The position numbers and the translations under genes were made by a program. Shown here piece by piece: positions 48,028-57,807 of a stretch of 64,000 bases of DNA (positions within the stretch are counted from its first letter, which is position 1; each line of letters starts with the position of its first letter). The notes under the pieces are model-generated. The model was not told where the DNA came from. It searched no databases and was given only the letters and a program-made list of their open reading frames with translations. Origin of the DNA: an uncultured Victivallis sp. (GTDB lineage Bacteria > Verrucomicrobiota > Lentisphaeria > Victivallales > Victivallaceae); NCBI RefSeq assembly GCF_944391105.1, contig NZ_CALXSK010000003.1, positions 62,001 through 126,000 on the forward strand. Direction: 5' to 3'.

Positions 48028-51000
48028 TTATTCCATGGACAGATGCGTCACCTCGAAATCGAGGCCGGGCCGGGATACATCCGGAGTCCGATCGGATCGG
48101 TAGAAGAAGAACAGTTCTCCGCGAAGATTCTCCCGGGAGACGTTGCCGCTCTTTCGCAGTTCCTTCCCCAGTTGGAGACGGTAGACGCGTTCGCGGCCAT
48201 CTCCACGCAACTCGATTTCCCCGGAATAACGTCCCGACCAGTCCCGCGAAGGCAGGATCAGTTGAACCGGCCCGGACTTCGCGCTGCGGACCCGCAGAAC
48301 CAGGTATTCCGGAGAACGGCCGATTTTTCCCGGATCGAAACCGAACAATGCCGCCGGAGCCTCACGCTCTTTCGAGGCCGGGAAAACCACTCCCAGAGAA
48401 AGTCTTCCGTTCCGGCGGAGCTTGCGGGTCTTGCCGGAAAGAGTCGTTCCGGTTTCCTTCATGTCCACAAAATACCGGAAGACGCCGGGCGTCAGCAGGT
48501 CGGCCGCATCCACGGGCAACTCCTCGGCTGTGACCGCGATCAGAACCGGAACCGGCTCTTCTGCCGGAATGTAATTCACCTTGCCGTCCCGGGCCGCCTG
48601 CGCGGAAAGGAAATCGAAGGAGACAATCGGCACAAACGGTCGCGGATTTTCCCACTCCATGACGAATGCGCCGACTTCGGCCATGATCGCAGACTGACAA
48701 CGGAGCCCGACTTTCGCCTCCGGCAGCTGGGAAACCGCCCACCAGTCCCCAATGTTGGTCTGTCCGAGCAGCGGAATGTCCATCACCGTTCCATCCGTGT
48801 AGTGAATCCGATAGGCTCCGGCCGGACTGTTCGCCTTGCCCCATCCGGCAGTGTGCAGAAAGAAGAGCCGGGAAACCCGCCTGCCGATCTTGATATTGCG
48901 GATCGCCGCGGGAAAACGCGGACGGGCAGAGCCGCGCAATACCAGACAGGAACGATCCGAATTCCGGGCAGGATCGAGAATGTGGAACAGAATGCCGCCC
49001 GCTTTCTGCCGTCCGAGCGGAACCATCCGGAAATCGTTGCGCCCCTGATCGAGCCAGCCGCCCTTGCCGTCGTTGTCGACCTCATCGGCGAACCCCCGGT
49101 TGGCGTAGGGCGCCAGGTCGACCGGAGACAGGCGCGATTCGACCGCGGAGTATTCGCGATTCTCCGCTTCGGCGAGTGGCCGCGCCTCCGTCCACAGAAC
49201 CGGAGCCGCCGCCACATAAGCGATCAGGTTGCCGAGATAAACTGCCGCCGCGCTGTCATTGTTCCGGCAGAGCGTCGCATTCAGTTGCGACAGCACGATC
49301 CGGCCCTTTCCACAGGTTGCATCGACAATCGCATTGGAGATCAGGTCGGTCTTGTTCAGGCCCGGTCCCCGGACGGCGATGGTGTTCACGGTATATGGAG
49401 CAAAGGAACCGCTGACCACATAACCGTGATCGGGATTCGCCCACGTGTCGAACTCATCCCGGGAGAGACCGCGGAACACCGGGTGGCCGGGGACTACCAG
49501 GTCGACGAAATTGTTTCCTTTTTGAAACACTTTCTGGCCCCCCGGAATGGAGGAATCTGGATTCTGCTGTTCAAGTACCAGAAGTACGCCGCCGCGTTTC
49601 CGGACCAGATCATCCACTTCCGCCGACAATCCGAGATTCACGGTCTGGGGATCGGGATACTCCGCCGGTACGACCAGGCAGCCGCCGTCGGGAACCGCCG
49701 AGGCGGAAGCCACGATCTGGAACTTTATCCCGAAGCCGTTCAGGATTTCCCGCAGTTCCGCCACATTACGGGGGGAGCCGGTATCGAGCAGGCATACCGG
49801 CCGGACCGGTTCGATTTTCCGGCCCAGCACGGAGCGGGGCGCGACAAAAAGATCGAACCAGTTCTGCCCGACCGTTTCTCCCCCGGCATTCAGGAGCGTC
49901 AATCGCAGCTGCGCCTGTCCCGCGGGCAGTTCAGGCAGAGACAGCTCGTACGGTACTGAGGCTTTGGTCAGCGGGGCGATCTCCGGAACATCTGTTTCGC
50001 CGCAGGGGAGATTCCTCCCGTCCGGCAGGACGATTGAAAACCTGGCCTTCAACTCGGAAACCTTTTCCGGTGAACTATTTACGACCGATAGAGTCCAGCG
50101 GCTGCTGTCGCCGGAAAAAAGATTGTGCGGGAAAAGTCCGTTGTCCGAGTGCAGAACCGGCAACAGAGGCTGCGTCCAGACCGTTGCATTCGGATTGGAT
50201 TCAAACCAGGGAGCGAATCCCGCATACCGGTCATCGAGCCGGTAGAGTGTGAAAATCCGCTTGCCGAACCGCCCCTGCGCCCAGGAGGCGAACCCCGGCT
50301 TCAGCACCCGTTCCAGCGGTGCGCAGCCGATAAAGCCGATCCCTTTCGGGTTTCCCCAGGTCGGCGTGCGGGCCGCATACTGCAGGTATTGGTCGACGTC
50401 CCCGGGGCGGAATCCCGGTTCAGCCTTGATCCCCCAGCTGAAGCCGACCGTCTCCCAGCTCACGAGGGGACGTGTCAGGCGTTTCCGGGAGTCGCTGCCG
50501 TAGAGCCTGCACTCACCCTCATAATGGTAATCGACCCGATCGCGCCAATGCACCCAGGGTTCATGCAGCGCCGTGTATTCATGCCGGTCGTGAAAGTCGG
50601 TGTCGAGTTTCGCATCGCCGAAGTCATGCCACTGGGCAGCTCCGGAAAAGGTGCTCACAGGGCGACTCTGCCAGTCATGCCGCCGCATGAGTTCGACCTG
50701 CCGGTTCATGAATTCCTGAACTTTCGGGCGACCGAAGTGGGTTACTTCGTTGCCGAGGCTCCACATCACCACCGACGGATGGTTGCCGGTCGCATTCAGG
50801 AATTCCAGCAGTTCCGGAAAGTTGTTCTTTTCAAAGGCCTCGGTGTCGAGAATATTCGTGAAACACCAGGCCCATTCATTATAGATCATCATCCCGAGTT
50901 CGTCGGCGATCCCGTAAGCGACCGGCATCAGCGGCATGTGGGCGGTACGCACGATGTTGTACCCTTCAGCTTTCAATTGCTTCAAATATCGTTCAAGCTG

Positions 51001-52152
51001 CCGTGGAGCATTTTCCAGATCTCCCGGAGCTCCGCCGTAGTTGCGCGAGCTGATGTTCTGACCGAAAAGATAAATCGGTTTCCCGTTCAGGTGAAACTTA
51101 CCGTCCACAATCCGGAAATCGCGGAAACCGAACCGTTCCGCGGCGCACGCGAGCGTTTTTCCGCCCGCATTGACCCGGAAGGTCAGAAAATAGAGATACG
51201 GCCGTTCCGGCGTCCAGCGGACAGGAGTCTTGAGTGGAATCTCCATGCGACCGGAATTCCGCCCGGGTGCGAGCATCAATGCAGGCAGGGATTTTTCTCC
51301 GGCACGCTGCTGTTCATCGCCATGCACGGCGGAAGAAACCCGACCGGACAATTCCGCCTTCACAGCTTTGCCGGTATGGTTCTCCAGTTCATAAACGACC
51401 GCCAGTCGATCCGTTTTCAGATCCGGCGCCAACCTGAGACTGCGGATCCTGATTTCCGGTTCCAGCGACAGGGCGACGCTCTGCCAGAGACCGCCCTTGA
51501 TATCGCCGGCCCCCCACAGGGAACCGTATGCGTGGGTCGGTTTATATCTGGCTCCCTCCTTGTTGTGCCAGAGTCCGAGATTATCCGAAAGAATTCGGAG
51601 CGTAAGAACATTGCGGCCCGGTCTGGCCTCGTCTGTTCCATCTACCTCAAACCCGATGAAGTCGCCATGATGAGAGCCGATCGAAACGCCGTTCAGGAAA
51701 ACTTCGGCCTGATAACCCGCCACATCAAATTTCAAAATGACCCGCCGCTCCTTCAGGTCATCGGGCGAGAGATCGAATCCGGTCCGATAATAACCTTTTA
51801 CGAACGGTTTTTCCGCATTTTTCGCCTTTGGATACTGCCGATACCAGTCCAGGGGAACCGCGATGCTGTCCCAGCCAGAATCATCGAAATCCGGAGCCGA
51901 AAATTTGCGGTCGAGTTCCGGTGATTCCGCAAAGGGAGAGTCGGACACCTCGAGCCCGGAACACTTCCATGTTCCGTTGAGAGAACGCGTTTCCGCAGCT
52001 GCCCGACCAGCGGAAGCTGGGCCTTGCGGAATTTCCGCGACGGAAATCACTCCGATCCGCTCCGCCGGACGGAGCGGCGGAGCATAGGGCGGTATTGCAA
52101 ACAACGGCATCAATACGGCGGTCGACCAGACAAACAACAGCAGAAAACGCAT
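48028..52152 (-). CDS. Secreted GH2 beta-galactosidase-like protein
   Basis: The 1374-aa protein has a signal peptide (FLLLFVWSTAVLMPLFA). The GH2 sugar-binding fold spans about 60-215 (GWDSIAVPLDWYRQYP, VKGYYRTGFDLS, QAEVFLNGVSIGSHHG), then an Ig-like domain and the TIM barrel (~345-650). The barrel contains GYNIVRTAHMPLMPV, the acid/base Glu in VMWSLGNEVTHFG and the probable nucleophile Glu in LVSWETVGFSW. The remaining ~700 residues have beta domains, a glutamine-amidotransferase-like Rossmann unit (GGVLLVLEQQNPD, CGKGRIVLSQL) and a further beta domain at the end. It likely trims a glycan outside the cytoplasm. I start after the pseudopilin stop, at the signal peptide ATG. Confidence 0.88.
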   Translation of the reverse strand: MRFLLLFVWSTAVLMPLFAIPPYAPPLRPAERIGVISVAEIPQGPASAGRAAAETRSLNGTWKCSGLEVSDSPFAESPELDRKFSAPDFDDSGWDSIAVPLDWYRQYPKAKNAEKPFVKGYYRTGFDLSPDDLKERRVILKFDVAGYQAEVFLNGVSIGSHHGDFIGFEVDGTDEARPGRNVLTLRILSDNLGLWHNKEGARYKPTHAYGSLWGAGDIKGGLWQSVALSLEPEIRIRSLRLAPDLKTDRLAVVYELENHTGKAVKAELSGRVSSAVHGDEQQRAGEKSLPALMLAPGRNSGRMEIPLKTPVRWTPERPYLYFLTFRVNAGGKTLACAAERFGFRDFRIVDGKFHLNGKPIYLFGQNISSRNYGGAPGDLENAPRQLERYLKQLKAEGYNIVRTAHMPLMPVAYGIADELGMMIYNEWAWCFTNILDTEAFEKNNFPELLEFLNATGNHPSVVMWSLGNEVTHFGRPKVQEFMNRQVELMRRHDWQSRPVSTFSGAAQWHDFGDAKLDTDFHDRHEYTALHEPWVHWRDRVDYHYEGECRLYGSDSRKRLTRPLVSWETVGFSWGIKAEPGFRPGDVDQYLQYAARTPTWGNPKGIGFIGCAPLERVLKPGFASWAQGRFGKRIFTLYRLDDRYAGFAPWFESNPNATVWTQPLLPVLHSDNGLFPHNLFSGDSSRWTLSVVNSSPEKVSELKARFSIVLPDGRNLPCGETDVPEIAPLTKASVPYELSLPELPAGQAQLRLTLLNAGGETVGQNWFDLFVAPRSVLGRKIEPVRPVCLLDTGSPRNVAELREILNGFGIKFQIVASASAVPDGGCLVVPAEYPDPQTVNLGLSAEVDDLVRKRGGVLLVLEQQNPDSSIPGGQKVFQKGNNFVDLVVPGHPVFRGLSRDEFDTWANPDHGYVVSGSFAPYTVNTIAVRGPGLNKTDLISNAIVDATCGKGRIVLSQLNATLCRNNDSAAAVYLGNLIAYVAAAPVLWTEARPLAEAENREYSAVESRLSPVDLAPYANRGFADEVDNDGKGGWLDQGRNDFRMVPLGRQKAGGILFHILDPARNSDRSCLVLRGSARPRFPAAIRNIKIGRRVSRLFFLHTAGWGKANSPAGAYRIHYTDGTVMDIPLLGQTNIGDWWAVSQLPEAKVGLRCQSAIMAEVGAFVMEWENPRPFVPIVSFDFLSAQAARDGKVNYIPAEEPVPVLIAVTAEELPVDAADLLTPGVFRYFVDMKETGTTLSGKTRKLRRNGRLSLGVVFPASKEREAPAALFGFDPGKIGRSPEYLVLRVRSAKSGPVQLILPSRDWSGRYSGEIELRGDGRERVYRLQLGKELRKSGNVSRENLRGELFFFYRSDRTPDVSRPGLDFEVTHLSME

Positions 52153-52169
52153 ACCGGTTCTTTTTCCTC

Positions 52170-52934
52170 TCACTTCTGGCGTCCCCAGTACAGAATGTCG
52201 CACTCCTCGTCAAAACTGTTGTTGCGCGACACAACCCCGGAATTCATATCCATCGTCGATACATGACCATCCAGCCAGGCGATGTTGGTTCTCTGGCTGT
52301 GGCGGAACCCCAGCGTGGACCAGCCGGAACTCTGCTTGAATCCCCAGCCGCCGGATCCCAGCTGCGACGTCCATTTCTCGTCGGCGGTGTAGCGCGGATC
52401 ATCTTTGCCGAGATATTTGTCGCCGACGAAAACAACCGAGGATGGTTTTCTGAACAAACTTAATTTTACATACTTGTTATAACCATCGCCACGGTTGGCA
52501 AACGAGGTTTTGCTTGCGTCAGTCTGAATGCTCAAGTAGGTTGCATTTTCGCCGTAACCATATTGGTCCGGGAGTCCCGGGCAGAACATGATTTTGTACT
52601 GTTTGACGTCGTCGAGGTAAAAACCGCTTGAATCCGGAGTAGTATTCAAACCGAGATAAATGCGCAATTTCCCGGGCCATTGACTGTAATGTTTCATTTT
52701 GTATTCTCCCGCCGACCCGGAATCGTTGGGAGCGATGGCCGGGACGATAAAATCCTGAGAATCGTTGCAGTACAAGGTTCCGGCCATGCCGATCTGTTTC
52801 AGATTCCCCGAACAATTGATCGCGTGCGCCCTTGCCCGGGCCTGATTCAGAGCAGGCAGCAACATGGACGCAAGGATCGCGATAATCGCAATAACAACCA
52901 GAAGTTCGATCAATGTGAATTGTCTCCGTCTCAT
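52170..52934 (-). CDS. Type II pseudopilin-like protein (DUF1559-like)
   Basis: A 254-aa protein with the same class III leader as module [21 protein letters not shown], then [20 protein letters not shown]. The C-terminal half has [20 protein letters not shown], the family's H-x9-DGH-type motif, in fuller form than the copy in module A. It sits between the regulator and the GH2 gene with gaps of 30 and 17 nt, so all three are probably one transcript. It should be cut by a prepilin peptidase and anchored in the inner membrane; its relation to the glycosidase is unproven. Confidence 0.9.
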   Translation of the reverse strand: MRRRQFTLIELLVVIAIIAILASMLLPALNQARARAHAINCSGNLKQIGMAGTLYCNDSQDFIVPAIAPNDSGSAGEYKMKHYSQWPGKLRIYLGLNTTPDSSGFYLDDVKQYKIMFCPGLPDQYGYGENATYLSIQTDASKTSFANRGDGYNKYVKLSLFRKPSSVVFVGDKYLGKDDPRYTADEKWTSQLGSGGWGFKQSSGWSTLGFRHSQRTNIAWLDGHVSTMDMNSGVVSRNNSFDEECDILYWGRQK

Positions 52935-52964
52935 TTTCCAGCTTTCCTTTCTCTTGAATGTTTT

Positions 52965-54053
52965 TTACTGAAAACGCTGTTCATAGCGTTCATCCCGGAA
53001 CGATTCTCGTTGCAGCTTCCGCACCGTCAACCCGCTCGGCTGGAGGGTGCGGGAGATCATGACGGTCCGGACCGGAGAATCAGGCTGTTTGATTTTCTCA
53101 TCGAGCAACTCGATGGCGACTCGAGCGATTTCGCGCGCATCCTGCCAGATCATCCAGCCGGGAATCGGCTGAGCATAGCGGTCGGCCACCAGCCGGCAAC
53201 CGTCGATCCAGTCAAGCTTGTACTGTTTCAACACCGTGGAAATGCGCATTAAACTGCCGTTGGCGGCATAAATCGCTTCGGGAGTTTTTTTGATATTCAG
53301 AATGGTTTCGAGCCGGTTTGACAGCTGGGCATCGGAATTCACGAGCAGACTCTCGTTGAGCGCAACCCCATTTTCGTCAAAACAGCGCCGGAGTCCCGCG
53401 AGCTGGGGATTCGTCTCCAGGTCATTGCCGATGAAGACCGGCTCCGTCCGGCCCTCGGCCAGCAACTGCCTGCCGACGTCATACCCTTCCTGTTCGTAAT
53501 CAATCTGGACAGAAGAACGACCCGGATGCGGATCTCCGCCGATCTGGACGATCGGGACATCGATACCGGCGATGAATTCATCGGTGTTTGCCGAAGACGA
53601 CCCTGGTGACACCCAGATCAGGCCGGTCAGCGGATAGAGTTCAAAACCTTCCATGACCGCTTTGATCGGGAAGAAGAGGTTGATTAGATGCAACAGCCTG
53701 TCGCTGTTGACGATTTCGTCGCCGATCGCGGCAGTGACGTTCCAGAGATAGCTGTTGTAATAAAGCTGCCGTCCATCGGCGGGGAGAAGACCGATCAGCG
53801 GCGGGCGTCTGTCGGTCCAGGCATGATTCGGATTGGTAAAGAGCCCGATTCCGGGGCGTGAAATGAGCAGGCCGTCCCGAATCAGATCCTTCATGGCTTT
53901 CTGAATGGTCGTACTGCTCACGTTGAAATGCCGGGCAAGTTCGCGCATGGAGGCGACCCGCTGCGGCTTGTCGCCAGCCAGCAATATCATGTCGACCATG
54001 TACTTCCGTATCTGCTGATACTCCGCCAGAGGTGTGCTTTTCAGTAAATTCAT
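52965..54053 (-). CDS. GntR-headed, LacI-type regulator (module B)
   Basis: A 362-aa transcription factor. The GntR winged helix (residues ~8-75) shows YQQIRKYMVDMIL, RVASMRELARHFNVSSTTI and KDLIRDGLLISRPGIGLF. The ligand domain (from ~85) is of LacI/periplasmic-binding type: LIGLLPADGRQLYYNSYLW, VPIVQIGGDPHPGRSSVQID, YDVGRQLLAEGRTEPVFIGN and REIARVAIELLDEKI. It has the same design as the module A regulator but low sequence similarity. It is first in the regulator-pseudopilin-GH2 run and has a consensus promoter upstream; autoregulation is likely. Confidence 0.88.
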   Translation of the reverse strand: MNLLKSTPLAEYQQIRKYMVDMILLAGDKPQRVASMRELARHFNVSSTTIQKAMKDLIRDGLLISRPGIGLFTNPNHAWTDRRPPLIGLLPADGRQLYYNSYLWNVTAAIGDEIVNSDRLLHLINLFFPIKAVMEGFELYPLTGLIWVSPGSSSANTDEFIAGIDVPIVQIGGDPHPGRSSVQIDYEQEGYDVGRQLLAEGRTEPVFIGNDLETNPQLAGLRRCFDENGVALNESLLVNSDAQLSNRLETILNIKKTPEAIYAANGSLMRISTVLKQYKLDWIDGCRLVADRYAQPIPGWMIWQDAREIARVAIELLDEKIKQPDSPVRTVMISRTLQPSGLTVRKLQRESFRDERYEQRFQ

Positions 54054-54104
54054 ATCTTGAGAACTTTATATGTAAATATCGCGAACACTAAGTTAACACC
54101 ATTA

Positions 54105-54133
54105 ATTATAGCAAATATGCCCGCTCTTGTCAA
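54105..54133 (-). promoter_or_regulatory. Consensus promoter of module B
   Basis: Minus-strand TTGACA (54133-54128), a 17-bp spacer and TATAAT (54110-54105), a perfect sigma-70 match. The leader contains GTGTTAACTTAGTGTT, with two GTGTT copies that may be operator half-sites. Confidence 0.8.
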
Positions 54134-54515
54134 GAGGCGGTTTCGAAAAAGATGAAAAAAAACGGGAAATTGTCTTTCCCTGCAAATCACCGAAAACCAA
54201 AGGGAAAACGGAATTTGCATGAAGGCTCCTTTCAAGGAGATTCGGAAGGAAAAAAAACGCCAGTCATGACAAGAGGACTTGAGCGGTTCGAACGCTTTTC
54301 CTGGGTTCTTCTCCGTTTTGAGCCACGATTTGCCTCAAAATAGGCTTTGAAAATCTGAATAGATGGAAAAAGGCCGACATTTGCCTTATAGTTTTTGCCT
54401 CTGAAAACGAAAACCAAGGAGGCGAAATGTCGACTGTGCTGAGCTGCGGAAAAATGGCTTGAAGAGTTTGTAAAAACGGGTAACTCTTTTCTCTGAACAA
54501 GGAGGAAGGTGTGAA
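54134..54515. other. Gene-free stretch before transposase relic
   Basis: No credible gene. The part from about 54300 may be the left flank of a degraded insertion sequence, but I cannot identify terminal inverted repeats. Confidence 0.4.
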
Positions 54516-54689
54516 ATGAAAGATGCATCGGAAACAGGGCCGAGTCGGAGTGGAACCCGTTATTCGGCGGCCGGCAAGCTCAAGGCTGTGAAACTCTATT
54601 TTGAAGAAGGTTATCAGGCCAGAGACATCGCGCGGGAACTCGGGAGCGGGATGTCATGTGCGGGAATCAATGGTTCTGGTTTTCAGTAA
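54516..54689 (+). pseudogene. Transposase OrfA-like N-terminal fragment
   Basis: A 57-codon frame with a strong AAGGAGG site and the helix-turn-helix of IS-type OrfA proteins: RYSAAGKLKAVKLYFEEGYQ, then ARDIARELGSGMS. It breaks off about ten residues later in unrelated sequence and a stop. The rest of an OrfA, any OrfB and the ends are not found, so it is a relic. Confidence 0.65.
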
Positions 54690-55319
54690 AAAAAGCAACT
54701 GACACTTTTCTCCGTGTTAAGAGATTGACTGTCAATAAGAGTAAGATAGCATGGAAAATACTGATTGCAAATCAGAATTTCTGAATCATAAATCAAATTG
54801 ACCGATGCGGGAATAAGCCTCCGATTAATGCAATCCGCTGCCGTCACGAAAAAGTCTGATGTATTCTTTGCTTCCGGATAACAGTGCGGGAACTCCTCCT
54901 CCCGGCGTTCCCATGTGCTTCCCCCGCCGGCACTGCGAATTATCCCTCTTTTTCTCCTGAATCAACACACTGGAATCCCCGACGCGCCAGACCATCATAA
55001 ACGGTTTGCGGACATGGCCTTCGCCAGAACTGTTCCTTTTTTCATTGACCTGCGGATGGTGAGTGCGGCAGACCGTGTGTTTGATCAGGTGGTTGCGCAG
55101 ACAGGTCTGACTGGTTGTTCCCCGTCCAGCTGACGAATCCGTCTCGAAATTGAAAATCTCCGGTTCCCCGCAGAAATTCCCTTCTCCGCGCAGCGCTTCC
55201 CGTTGCACACGGTTTTTTCATCAAAATAGATTCATTCAACAGGCATTTCCCCCCAAGTCAAGCTGCCCGGTTTTTCCGGAGACAACCGCATTGTACCGAG
55301 AAAAGAAGACCTTTTTCTC
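54690..55319. other. Gene-poor stretch
   Basis: Short frames on both strands (for example 54915-55133 +) have no ribosome site and no recognisable domain. It may be eroded mobile DNA next to the transposase relic. Nothing else is seen. Confidence 0.4.
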
Positions 55320-55347
55320 TTGAAAAATAACATTTCTGATGTAGATT
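55320..55347 (+). promoter_or_regulatory. Probable promoter of Tad-like locus 2
   Basis: TTGAAA (55320-55325), a 16-bp spacer and TAGATT (55342-55347), about 40 nt before the cpaB-like ATG. Confidence 0.6.
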
Positions 55348-55390
55348 ACAAAGGTTGTAAGTTGGGAACAGGCCGGAGTAATGCGTTGAT

Positions 55391-56191
55391 ATGAAAAATA
55401 TAATTCCTTTAGTCGTCTCGGTGATTCTGGGGTTGGCCGCGGTTTATCTTGTAAGCAGACTTCTGTTTGAAAACAAGAGCGACGACCTTGAAAATAAAGT
55501 CTCCGTAGTGGTGGCGGCACGCGATTTGGACGCCCGTGATGAATTGTCGCAGGGGAGTCTCACTTATAAGGACATTCCGGAGTCGGCGGTTCCCAGAAAT
55601 GCCCTGCTGTGGGAAAATGTCGGTCTGGCTTACGGGCAGCAGCTTCCGCACGCGGTATCTCAGGATGACTACATCTTAATGACGGATATCCGAATCCAGA
55701 CAACGCTTGGTGATTGTGCCCGGCAGGGGGAGTGGACCGTCCCAGTGACCTTTTCCGATCCCGCTCTGGTCAGGATGCTGATGCCGGATGATGAAATCGC
55801 CATTATCTCCACCTACGTCTCGCAGAATGTTTCCATCGACAAGAATATGACGGTAAGTGACGGATCCGGCGTGAAGGTGAACGAATCGCGCGAAACTTCC
55901 GTTCTGCTGCCCTGCGTCCGGGTGATCGGAATTGCGAATGAGCAGGGCTCCTTCCGGGAGAGCGGAGGTTCCAGCGGTACGGTTTTCGTCTCTCTGCCTC
56001 CGCAGCAGGCGATGATCCTCATTGCCGCCCAACGTGAGTCGGAGCTCTATCCGGTTCTGCGCAAACGGAATGACTCCGCTGCTCTCAACCGAAAGGACGG
56101 CGGCGTCGTGAACGCGGATACGTTCGCAAAAATCCGCCAGGGGCTCGTTCCCGCGGAACTGCCGGAAATTCCCAACAAAGATCATCGATGA
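55391..56191 (+). CDS. CpaB/RcpC-like pilus assembly protein (locus 2)
   Basis: A 266-aa protein with an N-terminal anchor (IIPLVVSVILGLAAVYLVS), an SAF-type domain (SVVVAARDLDARDELSQGSL) and an RcpC core (WTVPVTFSDPALVRMLMPDD, EIAIISTYVSQN and VFVSLPPQQAMILIAAQRES). It shares organisation but little sequence with the locus 1 copy, and the Asp-x-Val-Asp-Val-Ile turn is replaced by DDEIAII. It should connect the secretin to the inner membrane. The start has no strong ribosome site (gttgat before the ATG). Its stop is close to the secretin start. Confidence 0.82.
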   Translation: MKNIIPLVVSVILGLAAVYLVSRLLFENKSDDLENKVSVVVAARDLDARDELSQGSLTYKDIPESAVPRNALLWENVGLAYGQQLPHAVSQDDYILMTDIRIQTTLGDCARQGEWTVPVTFSDPALVRMLMPDDEIAIISTYVSQNVSIDKNMTVSDGSGVKVNESRETSVLLPCVRVIGIANEQGSFRESGGSSGTVFVSLPPQQAMILIAAQRESELYPVLRKRNDSAALNRKDGGVVNADTFAKIRQGLVPAELPEIPNKDHR

Positions 56192-56205
56192 GGGAGGCTG
56201 GCTGT

Positions 56206-57801
56206 ATGAAGAGTTTCGGGCTGATTTTTTCCCTGCTTTTCTGCTTTTGCGGTGTCTTGTCCGGCGCGGATGAGATGGTCCCGGCCGACGGTGGAGTTCG
56301 GAATCAGGGGAATTTGCTCTCGCTTCCTCCGGAACGGGTCTCCATCTCTACTGGGGAAACCCGGAGGATTGAGGTCCCATTCGTCATTGAACGGTATCGG
56401 TCAAGCACACTCAACGCCCGGGTCAGCCAGGTGGATGGACGGGCGTTCGAGGTGGAAGGGGTTTCGGCGGGGAGCGCGATTATAACAGTCTGGGCCCAGG
56501 GAATAAGCAAAGAGTTCCGGGTTACCGTTTCGAGTTCTCTCATGCCGATCTATCGCGAATTGAGCCGCGAGCTCGGGGATCTGCCGGAGGTGTCTGTGGA
56601 GCTGTCGGATGATGTGCTGACACTTCGCGGGGAAATCACCCGGGTCTTGCGTTGGGATTACTTCCGCCGTGTGGTCAAACGTTATGAGGATCGCTGCCGC
56701 AACTATGTGACCTTCCAGCCCGGTCCCGAACTGTTTGAGGAGCTCAAAAAGCAGTTCACCTCTGCCGGTTATTCCGTCGCGGAAACCGTTTCTCCGCAAA
56801 CCCCCGGCCAGTTGAAACTGCAGGTGACGAACGGTGTTCTGATGGTATCGGGGTATCTTCTCAGTGAAAGTGACATCGCTTCCGTCCAGAGGATCCTCGC
56901 ATCGCAGAAATGGCTTTCACCGGAGTGGAACGGTCAGGCCATGCGCGCGGAGACGGATCTGAAGATCGCCGATACCCAGCTCAATGTCGGTGTCGTTTTC
57001 GTCGGCATCACCAGAACACAGCTTGAGCGGCTCGGCAATTCGTCGGCCGACGGGACGGTTCTCTCCTGGAATCTCATCGCCTGGTTCCGGGCGCTTGCCG
57101 GCGCTGCGCCGGATGATCTTTCCGGCACATCCGGCGGAAAAGGACTCTACTCCTACCTCAATACCGATTTGAAAGGCTCTCTGGTCTTCTTCGGCAACAA
57201 CGGGGTTTCGGATTTTCGCGATGCCGGCCATGTCACTTTGACCAGCAACAGCAAAAATTATGCAACCTATGAAAACGGCGGAACCTTGAATGTCAAGGTT
57301 TACGGACAGGATACCGCCGAACTTAAACCGATCGAATTCGGCCTGAAACTGAAGATTCGCGGCGGTCTCGTCCGGACGGATGAGGCCAGGCTGGAGCTGG
57401 AACTGGAAAAAAGTCTCGCCCCGGTCAAACAGGATGAGGACTATTTTCAGCGTTCGACAAAAACCACCACGGAGATTCTCTGCCCGCTGAATCAGACCGC
57501 TGTCATCGCCGGTCAGAAGGATTTGACCTACTCCAACAGCGGTCCGAACGGTTATGCGTTTCTGCGCCATATTCCGGTTATCAGCTGGTTCGCTTCTTCG
57601 GAAGAGGAGCAGCAGGAGGAGATGCTGCTCTTGATTCTGGTCTCTCCGAAAATCGCGGATTCCAAGGTGCACATGACCTCGCTTCCTTCCGATGATACGC
57701 GGGATGTGGAGAGTTCCATCTCCCGGTCGATCCGGGAGAGAAGGGAAAAGGCCGGGGAACACGAGTCCGGCGGCTGGTTTGAAAAAATGTTCACATGGTA
57801 G
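56206..57801 (+). CDS. CpaC/RcpA-like secretin
   Basis: A 531-aa outer-membrane channel protein. It has a signal peptide (GLIFSLLFCFCGVLSGAD), an N-terminal pilus-assembly domain (RVSISTGETRRIEVPFVIER), BON-like and N-type domains (LSDDVLTLRGEITRV, LKLQVTNGVLMVSGYLLSE), and a secretin core with DTQLNVGVVFVGITRTQLER, LKLKIRGGLVRTDEA-like and FLRHIPVISWF. The core ends LLLILVSPKI, the standard end of type II/Tad secretins. I start at the ATG with GGGAGG 7 nt upstream, not at the one overlapping the cpaB stop. Locus 1 has no equivalent gene. Confidence 0.88.
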   Translation: MKSFGLIFSLLFCFCGVLSGADEMVPADGGVRNQGNLLSLPPERVSISTGETRRIEVPFVIERYRSSTLNARVSQVDGRAFEVEGVSAGSAIITVWAQGISKEFRVTVSSSLMPIYRELSRELGDLPEVSVELSDDVLTLRGEITRVLRWDYFRRVVKRYEDRCRNYVTFQPGPELFEELKKQFTSAGYSVAETVSPQTPGQLKLQVTNGVLMVSGYLLSESDIASVQRILASQKWLSPEWNGQAMRAETDLKIADTQLNVGVVFVGITRTQLERLGNSSADGTVLSWNLIAWFRALAGAAPDDLSGTSGGKGLYSYLNTDLKGSLVFFGNNGVSDFRDAGHVTLTSNSKNYATYENGGTLNVKVYGQDTAELKPIEFGLKLKIRGGLVRTDEARLELELEKSLAPVKQDEDYFQRSTKTTTEILCPLNQTAVIAGQKDLTYSNSGPNGYAFLRHIPVISWFASSEEEQQEEMLLLILVSPKIADSKVHMTSLPSDDTRDVESSISRSIRERREKAGEHESGGWFEKMFTW

Positions 57802-57807
57802 TCTATT

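Noticed and set aside
47809-49959. 716-codon plus-strand frame over the GH2 gene
   Set aside because: Antisense shadow; no recognisable domain and it overlaps a clear glycosidase.
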